A DNA stretch of 64,000 nt from positions 3,428 through 67,427 of the forward strand of contig UQCR01000023.1 of assembly GCA_900539655.1 (NCBI GenBank), in the 5' to 3' direction. The notes below the pieces were generated by a model, which had not been told where the DNA came from, did no database searches, and saw nothing but the letters and a program-made list of their open reading frames with translations. A program made the position numbers and the translations under genes. Source of the DNA: an uncultured Robinsoniella sp. Lineage in GTDB: Bacteria > Bacillota > Clostridia > Lachnospirales > Lachnospiraceae. Every line of letters begins with the position of its first letter. Positions within the stretch are counted from its first letter, which is position 1. Of the stretch, positions 24,531 to 34,281 are shown piece by piece.

Positions 24531-25823
24531 TTACGAAAGTTTTACTAAGTTCTTCTCGATCAGACGCTGAAGAGATTTTAAGATACCCAGTTTTGCGTGC
24601 TGCCAGGTGAGTCCACCCTGGAAATAAACAGCGTAAGGCGGTTTAATTGGACCGTCAGCACTTAATTCGATAGAGGAACCCTGAATAAATGCTCCTGCAG
24701 CCATAATAACATCACTGTCATAGCCCGGCATAGCCCAGGCTTCAGGTGTGACATAGCTGTCTACCGGGGCAGCGGCCTGAATGCCTTCGCAAAAAGCAAT
24801 GACGCCTTCCGGAAAACCAAATTCTACTGCCTGGATGATATCGTGCCGGCTTTCCTGGCCGTTTGGAACGACCTTAAATCCAAGCTTTTCATAGATATTT
24901 GCAGCAAAAATGGCACCTTTTAATGCTCCGCCAACTACGGTTGGTGCCAGAAACAGACCCTGGTAAAAGGATTGCATAACGCCTAATGTGGCGCCCACTT
25001 CCCTGCCAAGTCCGGGTGAGGTCAGGCGGTAAGAAGCATTTTCGATGCATTTTTCGGTACCTGCAATATATCCGCCAATAGGAGCCAGTCCTCCGCCCGG
25101 GTTTTTAATCAGAGAGCCCACTACCATATCCGCTCCCACATCAGAAGGCTCTATGCATTCTACAAATTCTCCATAGCAGTTGTCCACCATACAGATGATG
25201 TCAGGATTAATGGATTTTACGAATGCAATTGCCTCACCAATGGCGGTTACTGACAGGGTTGGACGGGTCTGATAGCCTTTGGAACGCTGGATTTCTATCA
25301 TTTTTGTCTTTTCACTCAGAGTGTCTTTTATTTTTTTATAGTCAAAACTTCCGTCTTCCAAAAGGTCTACCTGTTTATAGGATACCCCATATTCTGCAAG
25401 AGAACCACATGAGGGGCGAATGCCAATGACTTCTTCTAAGGTATCATAAGGTTTTCCTGAAATGGACACCAGTTCATCCCCGGGTCTGAGGTTTCCGGAA
25501 AGTGCCACTGCCAGTGCATGAGTGCCGCAGGTAATCTGAGGGCGGACCAGCGCAGCTTCTGTATGAAAAACGCTGGCATATACAGCTTCCAGAGCATCTC
25601 TGCCAGCATCGTTGTATCCATATCCGGTACTGGAGTTGAAATGTTCTGCGCAGACGCGGTTCTGCTGGAGTGCCCGAATGACTTTCAGCTGATTAAATTC
25701 TACAGTTTCTTCTATCTTGTCAAAACGTTCTTTGAGACCGGATTCGATCTCTTTTCCGTATGTGTATACATCCTTGTTAATTCCAAGTGTCTGATACATC
25801 TCTTCTATAGTGTAATTATTCAT
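24531..25823 (-). CDS. Methionine gamma-lyase/YnbB-like PLP-dependent protein
   Basis: 430 residues of the family often called aluminium resistance or methionine gamma-lyase-like. The PLP-binding lysine is likely in GSLIKNPGGGLAPIGGYIAG; CMVDNCYGEFVE supplies the cofactor-ring Asp. In Firmicutes the family is usually downstream of miaA, as here, and its physiological reaction is unclear. The ATG at 25823 follows AAAGGAAATT. Confidence 0.88.
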   Translation of the reverse strand: MNNYTIEEMYQTLGINKDVYTYGKEIESGLKERFDKIEETVEFNQLKVIRALQQNRVCAEHFNSSTGYGYNDAGRDALEAVYASVFHTEAALVRPQITCGTHALAVALSGNLRPGDELVSISGKPYDTLEEVIGIRPSCGSLAEYGVSYKQVDLLEDGSFDYKKIKDTLSEKTKMIEIQRSKGYQTRPTLSVTAIGEAIAFVKSINPDIICMVDNCYGEFVECIEPSDVGADMVVGSLIKNPGGGLAPIGGYIAGTEKCIENASYRLTSPGLGREVGATLGVMQSFYQGLFLAPTVVGGALKGAIFAANIYEKLGFKVVPNGQESRHDIIQAVEFGFPEGVIAFCEGIQAAAPVDSYVTPEAWAMPGYDSDVIMAAGAFIQGSSIELSADGPIKPPYAVYFQGGLTWQHAKLGILKSLQRLIEKNLVKLS

Positions 25824-25901
25824 AATTTCCTTTCAATGGATATGCATGAGCCAGTGCTAATTCCCACAGTAACAATGGTTAACAAAGGTGAGTACAGTTA
25901 T

Positions 25902-26846
25902 TTACAATATTTTTTTCTCTTTTAAAATGCTCAGCATAGCCTTTCGTATCTCCGTATTATTATAAGCAAATTGATCCTTATCCATCCAGATAACATCTTT
26001 TTCCCGTTTAAACCACGTAATCTGTCGTTTGGCAAAATGTCTGGTATCCCGTTTTAAGATATAAACGGCTTCTTCCAGGGTGCAGCTGCCTTCCAGATAA
26101 TCCAGGATTTCTTTATAGCCAAGTCCCTGCATGGATACCATCTCTTTGGTATATCCTTTTTCTTTTAACTGCGCTACTTCATTTAAAAGCCCCTCTTCCA
26201 GCATACGGTCTATTCTTATGTTAATTCGTTCATAAAGGTTTGCCCGTACATCGTTTAAAACGAAATATGCAAAATTATAGGGGGATTCTTTTTGGCGCTC
26301 CTGTTCATTGTGCAGGGAAATGGGCTGACCGGTATCATGGTAAAATTCCAGCGCCCGAATCACCCGTTTCACGTTGTTGGGATGGATCTCCAGAGCGGAT
26401 TTGGGATCGGCATTCTGCAGTTTTTCATGTAGAAATGCACTTCCTTTTGTGGCAGCCAGTTCTTCCAGTTCCTGTCGGTAGGCACTGTTTTCACTGGTTT
26501 CCGTAAAGTCAATGTCATATAAAACAGCTTGAATATAAAATCCGGTACCGCCTGTTAAAATAGGGATTTTTCCTTTTTCCCAGATCTGCTTCATATATTT
26601 TTTCGCATATTCCTGAAATCGGACTACATGAAATTCCTCATCCGGATCAAATTCATCGATCAGATAATGCTTGACTCCATCCATTTCAGATGGCTTTATT
26701 TTAGCAGAGCCAATATCCATTCCCCGGTATACCTGCATAGAATCGGCAGAAATAATCTCGCCGTTAATTGCTTTTGCCAGGGAAATGGAAAGCTCGGTTT
26801 TTCCAACGGCTGTGGGACCGGTTAATATAATGAGTGGTTTTTTCAT
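25902..26846 (-). CDS. miaA: tRNA dimethylallyltransferase
   Basis: Adds the dimethylallyl group to adenosine 37 of tRNAs reading UNN codons; the product is the substrate of MiaB, encoded in the same run. 314 residues with P-loop GPTAVGKTELS (about 10-20), ISADSMQVYRGMDIGSAK and LTGGTGFYIQAVL. The ATG at 26846 has AAAGG six bases upstream; the longer frame starting at 26864 overlaps the mutL stop. Confidence 0.96.
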   Translation of the reverse strand: MKKPLIILTGPTAVGKTELSISLAKAINGEIISADSMQVYRGMDIGSAKIKPSEMDGVKHYLIDEFDPDEEFHVVRFQEYAKKYMKQIWEKGKIPILTGGTGFYIQAVLYDIDFTETSENSAYRQELEELAATKGSAFLHEKLQNADPKSALEIHPNNVKRVIRALEFYHDTGQPISLHNEQERQKESPYNFAYFVLNDVRANLYERINIRIDRMLEEGLLNEVAQLKEKGYTKEMVSMQGLGYKEILDYLEGSCTLEEAVYILKRDTRHFAKRQITWFKREKDVIWMDKDQFAYNNTEIRKAMLSILKEKKIL

Positions 26847-26863
26847 AGGAACCTTTCCCTTCA

Positions 26864-29014
26864 TTAAACTATTCGCTTGAATTTTTTTTCCATTTCATAC
26901 TTTGTCATGGAAATGATCGTAGGCCTTCCATGAGGACAGTTGTATGGATTATCTAAGGTGAGAAGCTCACCTATCAGGCTTTCAGCCTCCATGGCTGTCA
27001 TTTTGTGATTGCCTTTCACAGCAGCTTTGCAGGACATAGATGCTATTTTTTCATTGATTACTTCCGCTTTCATGCGCCCGGTCTGCTCACCCAGACTATC
27101 TAACATCTCGATAAACAGATCCTGCTGGGCAATTCCAAATAAATTATCCGGTACAGCGCGAATGGAATACTCCTTACCCCCAAATGGTTCGATTTCAAAT
27201 CCGATCTGGGTAAAATTATCCATATAACGCTTTAACAACTCTTCTTCCTGCATACTGAGGGTGAGAATAATCGGCGGACTGAGATATTGGGATGTATAAG
27301 TTCGGTTGTTGAGATTATTCATAGTCCTCTCGTATAAAACCTTCTCATGTGCCGCATGCTGATCAATAATATAAAGCTTTTCCTGAAATTCAACCAGCCA
27401 GTAGGTACCAAATACCTGTCCGATAATCCTGTGTTCCGATACACTCTCTTTAGAAAGCAGTTTCCCTTCAAAAAGATCTAACTGCTGAGCGGATTTTATG
27501 ATTGCAGGATCTGTGTTTCCGGCACCGCCTGTCGCAGTATCCGAATTTAGAACAGTGCCCGGGGTAACTGCAGCATTTGTATCTGCAAACTTAGAACCAG
27601 TCAGACTATCAGCTGTGTCTGTTATTTTAGCATTGTTCCCAGCCACAGCTGCGTCTGGCATCTTACCCGGTTCAGCAGCCGGGTTTGTAATGCAAGCCTT
27701 GTTCGGAGTGGAAACCGTTTCCTTATCAGCATTATCCATTACCTGTGAGTCAGGATTCACAATCTTCTGTGGTTGGCTGGCTGCGGTAGACATTGGCTGA
27801 TGTGCTTCTTTTTGACCTGCGTCTGTTTTTGGCAACAAGGAAGATATCAGATTTCGTGTGTCCTCATAAACAGGTTTATTTTGGGGAGACGCCTGATAAT
27901 TGCTTCTCTCCCGCATCTGCTCCAGCCTTTTCTTTTCAAACGGTTCAGGTATAGATTGCAGAACTTTTACTTCTTTTATTTTTTCCTTTTTATTATCTTC
28001 TTTGACAGTTACTTCTGGAATCAGTTCTTTTTGCGTAAGTCCCTGCTTTACAGAGTCATAAACCAGCTGATACATTTTTTCATTGTCGGCAAATCGCAGC
28101 TCCATCTTTGTGGGATGGACATTGATATCCAGCAAGTCCCCATCCATTGTAAAATGAATCGCGGTAAAAGGATATTTATGCTGCATCATAAATGTTTTAT
28201 AAGCATCTTCGATTGCCCGGGCAATAATGCTGCTCTTAATATAGCGCCCGTTGATAAAATAATTTTCATAGTTGCGGTTCCCTCTGGAAATAATCGGTTT
28301 TCCGATATAGCCTTTCAGCGTCACCTGCTCATTTGCGTTTTCCAGGGGGATGAGGTGGTTAGCTATGTCCCGCCCGTAGACATTGTAAATGATATCCTTC
28401 AGATTATCATTCCCTGAGGTATGCATTTTCGTCTGATTATTGCTGATAAATTTAAAGGAAACATTTGGATGGGACAACGCCAGCCGTTCCATCAGGTCAT
28501 TGATGTAACCCGCCTCTGTCATAGCTGATTTTAAAAACTTTTTTCTGGCGGGAGTATTGAAGAAAATATTTCGCACAAGGAAAGTCGTTCCTTCCGGAGC
28601 ACCAATTTCTTCTTTGGATTTTTCTATTCCGCCTTCAATCAGATAACGGGTGCCGGTAAGGCTGCCGGCAGTTTTCGTAATTAATTCCACCTGGCAGACT
28701 GCGGCGATGCTGGATAATGCTTCACCGCGAAAACCAAGGGAGGTAACGCCCAGCAGATCTTCTACCCGTTTTATTTTACTGGTAGCATGGCGCAAAAATG
28801 CCAGGGGGACCTGATCCGGCAGGATTCCCTCTCCGTTATCCGTTATGCGGATGAGAGAAGTTCCCCCATCCCGGATCTCTACGGTCACTGCATTGGCACC
28901 TGCATCAATGGCATTCTCCACTAACTCTTTTACTACAGAGGCAGGACGTTCAATTACTTCCCCTGCTGCAATTTTATCTATTGTCTGTTGATCTAATACT
29001 TCGATCGTCTTCAT
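26864..29014 (-). CDS. mutL: DNA mismatch repair protein MutL
   Basis: 716 residues. The GHKL ATPase domain has ELVENAIDAGA, DNGEGI and GFRGEALSSI in the first 110 residues. A long Ala/Thr/Asn-rich linker (about 375-520) precedes the dimerisation/endonuclease domain. That domain has the DQHAxxExxxxE metal motif (DQHAAHEKVLYE) and CPHGRP, so this is a nicking-competent MutL, as expected without MutH. The ATG at 29014 follows AGGAGG; the longer frame starting at 29077 is rejected. Confidence 0.96.
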   Translation of the reverse strand: MKTIEVLDQQTIDKIAAGEVIERPASVVKELVENAIDAGANAVTVEIRDGGTSLIRITDNGEGILPDQVPLAFLRHATSKIKRVEDLLGVTSLGFRGEALSSIAAVCQVELITKTAGSLTGTRYLIEGGIEKSKEEIGAPEGTTFLVRNIFFNTPARKKFLKSAMTEAGYINDLMERLALSHPNVSFKFISNNQTKMHTSGNDNLKDIIYNVYGRDIANHLIPLENANEQVTLKGYIGKPIISRGNRNYENYFINGRYIKSSIIARAIEDAYKTFMMQHKYPFTAIHFTMDGDLLDINVHPTKMELRFADNEKMYQLVYDSVKQGLTQKELIPEVTVKEDNKKEKIKEVKVLQSIPEPFEKKRLEQMRERSNYQASPQNKPVYEDTRNLISSLLPKTDAGQKEAHQPMSTAASQPQKIVNPDSQVMDNADKETVSTPNKACITNPAAEPGKMPDAAVAGNNAKITDTADSLTGSKFADTNAAVTPGTVLNSDTATGGAGNTDPAIIKSAQQLDLFEGKLLSKESVSEHRIIGQVFGTYWLVEFQEKLYIIDQHAAHEKVLYERTMNNLNNRTYTSQYLSPPIILTLSMQEEELLKRYMDNFTQIGFEIEPFGGKEYSIRAVPDNLFGIAQQDLFIEMLDSLGEQTGRMKAEVINEKIASMSCKAAVKGNHKMTAMEAESLIGELLTLDNPYNCPHGRPTIISMTKYEMEKKFKRIV

Positions 29015-29030
29015 GTGTATACCTCCTGAA

Positions 29031-29086
29031 TACCGCAGATCTGTCTGCGGTACTGCGCAAATAGAACGTGTGAACAAAGTTCACAC
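29031..29086. other. Tandem hairpins between mutS and mutL
   Basis: Two perfect stem-loops: TACCGCAGA (29031-29039) with TCTGCGGTA (29044-29052), and GTGTGAAC (29068-29075) with GTTCACAC (29079-29086). Neither has a following T-tract in the minus direction, so they look like RNA processing or stability structures, or an operator, rather than terminators. Confidence 0.6.
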
Positions 29087-29089
29087 TTA

Positions 29090-31738
29090 TCACCACCGAT
29101 TCTTTAACTTGTTCTGAAGACGGTAAATTGTGTTAAGTGCATCAATGGGAGTCAGCGTACCGATATCCATCTCTTTTAGTTCCTGAAGGATATCCTGGTC
29201 ACTGACTGTATCAAACAGAGACATTTGCTCTAAATCTACCTGATCATATTTTTTAGTTTTAACCTTCGTTTTTGTTCCGGTTTCCGCCTGGATCTCCCTG
29301 GCTTTTGCAGTGATGTCTGCATCACTTAATTCCTCTACCAGCTGTTTGGCACGGTCAATTACGGTTTCCGGTACCCCGGCTAACTTTGCAACCTGGATTC
29401 CGTAGCTCTTATCCGCACCGCCTTTGACGATTTTTCGCAGGAAGACAATATCATCTCCCTTTTCCTTTACAGCAATGCAATAGTTATTGACACTGCTTAA
29501 TTTGCCTTCCAGCTCCGTAAGTTCATGATAGTGGGTGGCAAAAAGGGTCTTGGCACCTAAAAGCTTTGGATTACTGATATGCTCCACCACTGCCCATGCT
29601 ATACTCAACCCGTCAAAAGTGCTGGTACCCCTGCCGATTTCATCTAAGATCAGCAGGCTGTTTGAAGTGGCATTGCGTAAAATATTGGCAACCTCGGTCA
29701 TTTCCACCATAAAAGTACTCTGTCCTGAAGCCAGGTCATCAGAAGCCCCCACGCGGGTAAAGATTCTGTCTACAATGCCTATTTTTGCGCTGGCAGCCGG
29801 TACAAAGCAGCCAATCTGCGCCATTAGTACTATCAGGGCGCTTTGGCGCATATAAGTGGATTTACCCGCCATATTTGGACCTGTGATAATGGAAATACGG
29901 TTGCTTCCATTGTCCAGGTATGTATCGTTGGAAATAAACATATCATTGGAGATCATTTTTTCCACAACGGGGTGGCGTCCTTCTTTGATATCAATGACGC
30001 CTTTTTCATTGATGACGGGGCGTACATAGTTATTTCGTTCCGCTATCAGGGAAAGGGAGGCAAATACATCAATTTTAGCCACTGCTTTCGCTGTGGTCTG
30101 GATGCGCACGACTTCTGCGGCTATCCGGTCACGCACATCGTTAAAAAGGTCATATTCCAAAGCAAACAGCTTATCTTCCGCTCCCAGGATAATATCTTCC
30201 AGTTCTTTTAATTCCGGAGTGATGTACCGTTCGGCATTTGCCAAGGTCTGTTTCCGTGTAAAGTAATTGGGAACCAGGTTTTTATTGGAGTTGGTAACCT
30301 CCAGATAGTAGCCGAACACTTTGTTGAATTTAATTTTCAGGTTCCTGATTCCCGTCTTATCCCGTTCTTTGCTTTCCAGTTCAGCCAGCCATGTCTTGCC
30401 TTCCGTTTTTGCATTGCGCAGCTTGTCGATTTCTTCGTTACAGCCTTCTTTGATAATTCCGCCTTCCTTTATGGTAATGGGCGGCTCATCCATAATGGAT
30501 GTGTCTATTAAATCACACAAATCGTTAAGCTCATCCATCTGTTCAAAAATGTCCGTAAGCAGTTCCTTTTTAAAGTCTCCCAGCAGATATTTTATGTGGG
30601 GAAGCATGGAAAGGGAGCTTTTAAATGCAATTAAGTCTCTGGGATTAGCAGATTTATAGCTGATTTTACTGATCAGCCGTTCCAGATCGTATACCGGATT
30701 TAAGTATTCCCGGATTTCTTCCCTGGAAATCGCATTTTGATTTAATTCTTCAATCGCATCCAGTCGGGAATTTATATCTGTTTTATCAATGAGAGGCTGC
30801 TCGATAAAGCTTCTCAGCATGCGGGCACCCATGGCGGTCTTGGTCTTGTCCAATACCCACAACAGGGATCCGCGTTTTTGCTTTTCACGGAGAGTCTCGC
30901 ACAGTTCCAGGTTTCTGCGTGTGGAACTGTCAATAATCATGTACTTTCCTGTGACATATGGCGTAAGGGTAGTCAGGTTGGCAAGGGAGGTCTTCTGGGT
31001 TTCCGTCAGGTATTGAAGGATTGCTCCCGCAGCAATGACGCCGCAGTCGTAGTCAGCCAGTCCAAGGCCTTTAAGACTGTTCAGTTTAAAATGGTCCATA
31101 AGGCTTCTCTTACATAAGTCATCGTCAAAATACCAGGACTCCAGTGAATATACGGTGATGCCAAGCCTGTTTTTCAGGTCATCAATATCCATGCCGCTGA
31201 CATAAAAGGAGTGGTTGCAAATAATTTCTTTCGGAGAAAATTTGGTGATCTCATCCATTAATTTCCGGGCGGAATCCAGTTCGGTTACAAAATAGTCGCC
31301 GGTTGTAATGTCAGAAATGGATACGCCGTATTTGTCGGCCATATAGACGATACACATGAGATAATTATTACGGGTTTCATCCAGAGCCTGGGTATTAAGA
31401 TTGGTCCCGGGAGTTACAATACGCAGAACCTCCCTTTTTACAATTCCTTTAGCCAGTTTCGGGTCTTCCACCTGTTCACAAATCGCAACCTTATAGCCTT
31501 TTGCCACCAGTTTTGTCAAATATCCGTCAACAGCATGATGAGGAACGCCGCACATAGGCGCCCGCTCCTCCTGTCCACAATTTTTACCTGTTAATGTAAT
31601 TTCCAGTTCTCTGGATGCAGTGACTGCATCTTCAAAAAACATTTCATAAAAGTCACCAAGGCGGTAAAATAAAATACAATCCTTATACTGCTCCTTGGTA
31701 GCCATATATTGTTTCATCATTGGTGTTAGTTGTTCCAC
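29090..31738 (-). CDS. mutS: DNA mismatch repair protein MutS
   Basis: Mismatch-recognising ATPase, 882 residues. The mismatch-binding motif GDFYEMF (F-x-E) is near residue 30. The ATPase domain has GPNMAGKST (Walker A), LLILDEIGRGTSTFDG (Walker B and signature) and ATHYHELTEL. The start is a GTG at 31738. It is followed by mutL and preceded by miaB with 15 bases between them. Confidence 0.97.
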   Translation of the reverse strand: MEQLTPMMKQYMATKEQYKDCILFYRLGDFYEMFFEDAVTASRELEITLTGKNCGQEERAPMCGVPHHAVDGYLTKLVAKGYKVAICEQVEDPKLAKGIVKREVLRIVTPGTNLNTQALDETRNNYLMCIVYMADKYGVSISDITTGDYFVTELDSARKLMDEITKFSPKEIICNHSFYVSGMDIDDLKNRLGITVYSLESWYFDDDLCKRSLMDHFKLNSLKGLGLADYDCGVIAAGAILQYLTETQKTSLANLTTLTPYVTGKYMIIDSSTRRNLELCETLREKQKRGSLLWVLDKTKTAMGARMLRSFIEQPLIDKTDINSRLDAIEELNQNAISREEIREYLNPVYDLERLISKISYKSANPRDLIAFKSSLSMLPHIKYLLGDFKKELLTDIFEQMDELNDLCDLIDTSIMDEPPITIKEGGIIKEGCNEEIDKLRNAKTEGKTWLAELESKERDKTGIRNLKIKFNKVFGYYLEVTNSNKNLVPNYFTRKQTLANAERYITPELKELEDIILGAEDKLFALEYDLFNDVRDRIAAEVVRIQTTAKAVAKIDVFASLSLIAERNNYVRPVINEKGVIDIKEGRHPVVEKMISNDMFISNDTYLDNGSNRISIITGPNMAGKSTYMRQSALIVLMAQIGCFVPAASAKIGIVDRIFTRVGASDDLASGQSTFMVEMTEVANILRNATSNSLLILDEIGRGTSTFDGLSIAWAVVEHISNPKLLGAKTLFATHYHELTELEGKLSSVNNYCIAVKEKGDDIVFLRKIVKGGADKSYGIQVAKLAGVPETVIDRAKQLVEELSDADITAKAREIQAETGTKTKVKTKKYDQVDLEQMSLFDTVSDQDILQELKEMDIGTLTPIDALNTIYRLQNKLKNRW

Positions 31739-31753
31739 GCTTTTAGTTCCTCT

Positions 31754-33214
31754 CTATATTACAATTTCACCCATGTAGTAAAAGCCTTTACATTCCTGCA
31801 GATGTACATTTACAATCTTGCCTATAAGTTCTTCCGTGCCCGGAAAATGTACCAGCATATTATTGCTTAAACGTCCGGTCATCAGGCTGCTGTTGTGATC
31901 ATTTACCTCTTCTACCAGCACAGGAAGAGTGGCACCTGTATATCTGGCTGACATCGCTCTGGAAATATCCTGAACTTCCTTTAAAAGCCTGTCAAAGCGG
32001 TTCTTCACCTGATCTTCCGGCACCTGGTCATCTTTAGTTGCTGCAGGCGTCCCGGTCCTCTTGGAATATATAAAGGTAAATGCACTGTCAAACCGTACTT
32101 GCCTTACCACATCCAGTGTTTCTAAAAAGTCTTCTTCTGTTTCTCCCGGAAAACCTACAATAATATCTGTAGTCAGAGATATATCCGGTACCGCTGTACG
32201 AAGCCTGTCCACCAGATCCAGATACTGCTCCTTCGTATAATGCCGGTTCATTTCTTTTAAGATTCTGGAACTTCCGGACTGCAGGGGAAGATGCATGTGC
32301 CTGCAGATTTTAGATGAGTTCTTCATGGCTTCTATCAGTTCATCTGACAAATCCTTTGGATGGGAAGTCATAAAACGGATTCGTTCCAGACCTTCGATCT
32401 GTTCAATTTCTTTTAAAAGTCCAGCAAAACTCATTGGCGTTTCCAAGTTCTTGCCATAGGAATTAACGTTTTGGCCTAAAAGCATGACTTCCACTACTCC
32501 ATCAGCCACCAGTCGTTCGATCTCCCTGACGATATCCATGGGATTTCTACTGCGCTCTCTTCCCCGTACATATGGAACGATACAGTAACTGCAGAAATTG
32601 TTACATCCAAACATGATATTAATGCCCGATTTGAAGGGATATTTCCGCTCACTTGGAAGATCTTCCACGATTTTGTCCGTGTCTTTCCAGATATCAATTA
32701 CCATGCGGGATGAGTCATAGCGTGTGGCAATTAACTCAGCAAATTTATAGATATTATGGGTTCCAAAAATCAGATCCACAAAGCGGTAGCTCTGCTTTAG
32801 TTTTTCTACAACTTTGGGTTCCTGCATCATGCAGCCGCATAATGCTATCAGCATATGTGGATTCTTTTTCTTGATGCTGTTTAATGCGCCCAGTCTTCCA
32901 TACACCCTCTGATTAGCATTTTCCCTGACGGTACAGGTATTGTAAATAACAAAATCCGCATGCTCGTCTTCGATGATCTCGTATCCGATCTGCTCCAGGA
33001 TACCGGTTAGTTTTTCTGAGTCCCTGGCATTCATCTGACAGCCAAAGGTAACGGTGGCTGCGGTTAACCTCCGGCCCAGATGTTCGCTTTGTTCCCGAAC
33101 CATTTCCCGGCACTTTTTGATATAGTAGTATTGGCGATAAGGTTCTGTTACAGGGGGTTCTTTATTTAAATCTATTTTTTCTATTGCTTCTTCAAATTCT
33201 TTTTCCAGATTCAT
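31754..33214 (-). CDS. miaB: tRNA-2-methylthio-N6-dimethylallyladenosine synthase
   Basis: Radical SAM methylthiotransferase that converts i6A37 to ms2i6A37. 486 residues: an N-terminal UPF0004 domain with three cluster cysteines (TFGCQMN, CTVRENA, CGCM), the radical SAM motif GCNNFCSYCIVP (CxxxCxxC) and a C-terminal TRAM domain. Occurring with miaA in one transcription unit fits sequential modification of the same base. Confidence 0.97.
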   Translation of the reverse strand: MNLEKEFEEAIEKIDLNKEPPVTEPYRQYYYIKKCREMVREQSEHLGRRLTAATVTFGCQMNARDSEKLTGILEQIGYEIIEDEHADFVIYNTCTVRENANQRVYGRLGALNSIKKKNPHMLIALCGCMMQEPKVVEKLKQSYRFVDLIFGTHNIYKFAELIATRYDSSRMVIDIWKDTDKIVEDLPSERKYPFKSGINIMFGCNNFCSYCIVPYVRGRERSRNPMDIVREIERLVADGVVEVMLLGQNVNSYGKNLETPMSFAGLLKEIEQIEGLERIRFMTSHPKDLSDELIEAMKNSSKICRHMHLPLQSGSSRILKEMNRHYTKEQYLDLVDRLRTAVPDISLTTDIIVGFPGETEEDFLETLDVVRQVRFDSAFTFIYSKRTGTPAATKDDQVPEDQVKNRFDRLLKEVQDISRAMSARYTGATLPVLVEEVNDHNSSLMTGRLSNNMLVHFPGTEELIGKIVNVHLQECKGFYYMGEIVI

Positions 33215-33242
33215 GAATCTTACTCCTTGTCATTTCGTACTG

Positions 33243-33294
33243 GAGCATGTGTGGAAATTGCGTTCTAACAGCTGTGCAATTTTCAAACAGGCTC
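33243..33294. repeat. Dispersed palindromic repeat, copy 2 (most complete)
   Basis: Left arm GAGCATGTGTGGAAATTGC (33243-33261) and right arm GCAATTTTCAAACAGGCTC (33276-33294) pair over 19 positions with few mismatches, around a loop containing CAGCTGT. It lies in the leader of miaB, downstream of a TATAAT-like box. Confidence 0.75.
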
Positions 33295-33309
33295 AAGGCA
33301 TATGAAAAT

Positions 33310-33315
33310 ATTATA
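33310..33315 (-). promoter_or_regulatory. Candidate -10 box for miaB-mutS-mutL-miaA
   Basis: Minus-strand GTTATAAT about 95 bases before the miaB start. No good -35 is seen at 16-18 bases. Transcripts would carry the palindromic repeat in the leader. Confidence 0.35.
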
Positions 33316-33348
33316 ACAAAAATCGACAAAAAAAGGAATCATTATTTT

Positions 33349-34215
33349 TTAAATACGTTCCAGAAAGGAAAAAGGAATCTTTTTAATCTCTTCATAGGTA
33401 TGGAGCTGATATTCGGTATCCAGAGGAAAAACAGCTTCGTCAGCAACGGTTTCTACAGTCAGAGCCAGTCTCTTATATACTTCCGAGTAAAAGTTTACGG
33501 AGTTGCCCCCGCTGCTGACATCCCCGAATTCTTCGGCACTGCTTCCAAGGTCGTAATGGGCAATTGACTGGAGATGCTTAGCCATCCGTTCACTTTCTTT
33601 ATTATAGGATTCCGGCATAGCATTCCGGAAGTAATATATGATCTGGCCTCTGGAGTGAAAATCTATGTACCCCACTGAATGTGGAAATTGCCTGAATACT
33701 CCGATTAAAGCCTGAGTCTCATTCTCACTTCCTGGATAAAGCATACGTCCCTGTACCCGAAATGATTTACATGGAAAATTACGGTTAATATCCACACCTC
33801 TTCCGTTAAATTTCCATTCTTCAGAGGGGATACCATCCATTATAATGGTATGGCGGTAGATTGGATTGCGGATGGACTGATATCCGCATAAAGCAATTTC
33901 GTATCCGTCCGGATTCATCAGCGGCAGGAAACAGATGCTGTAGGTTTCCATCAGCTTTTTAACAGACCCTGGATTCATGCAGTAATCCTCAATAATTTTT
34001 AACATTAAGATGGGATTCACACTCTCCCTGCCATGTATACCTGCAGAGCAAATCAGACATTTGTCCGAGGATCCCATCTGAAGCATTGGTATTTTACGCT
34101 CATCGTGGCTGTAACCTATGACGGATAATTTTAGAAGATCGGAATATCGGCATTCCAGTTCATAGATACACTGCATGATTTCTTCATATGTATAAGTTTG
34201 ATTTAATGTTACCAC
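33349..34215 (-). CDS. M14-family zinc carboxypeptidase
   Basis: 288 residues, no signal peptide. Zinc ligands His61 and Glu64 (GIHGRES), His187 (IDFHSRG), substrate arginine Arg145 (DINRNFP) and the catalytic Glu255 (LTVETV) are all present. The family includes gamma-D-glutamyl-diamino-acid peptidases that cut peptidoglycan peptides, a plausible but unproven role. The start is a GTG at 34215 after AAGGAAGGGG. A sigma-E-like promoter upstream hints at mother-cell expression during sporulation. Confidence 0.88.
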   Translation of the reverse strand: MVTLNQTYTYEEIMQCIYELECRYSDLLKLSVIGYSHDERKIPMLQMGSSDKCLICSAGIHGRESVNPILMLKIIEDYCMNPGSVKKLMETYSICFLPLMNPDGYEIALCGYQSIRNPIYRHTIIMDGIPSEEWKFNGRGVDINRNFPCKSFRVQGRMLYPGSENETQALIGVFRQFPHSVGYIDFHSRGQIIYYFRNAMPESYNKESERMAKHLQSIAHYDLGSSAEEFGDVSSGGNSVNFYSEVYKRLALTVETVADEAVFPLDTEYQLHTYEEIKKIPFSFLERI

Positions 34216-34240
34216 ATCTGCACACCCCTTCCTTTAGACC

Positions 34241-34272
34241 GTGTTTGAAAGCGGGTAAAAATTTGCAAACAC
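34241..34272. repeat. Dispersed palindromic repeat, copy 3 (short)
   Basis: GTGTTTG (34241-34247) pairs with CAAACAC (34266-34272), flanked by GACC and GCTC remnants of the longer unit. It lies in the leader of the M14 gene. Confidence 0.55.
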
Positions 34273-34281
34273 GCTCTTATA

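Noticed and set aside
27773..28417. 214-codon plus-strand frame inside mutL
   Set aside because: Antisense shadow; composition rich in Phe and Tyr from the complementary strand.
29068..29086. LexA/DinR box (GAAC-GTTC) before mutL
   Set aside because: The central spacing is 3 instead of 4 bases; treated as a plain hairpin.
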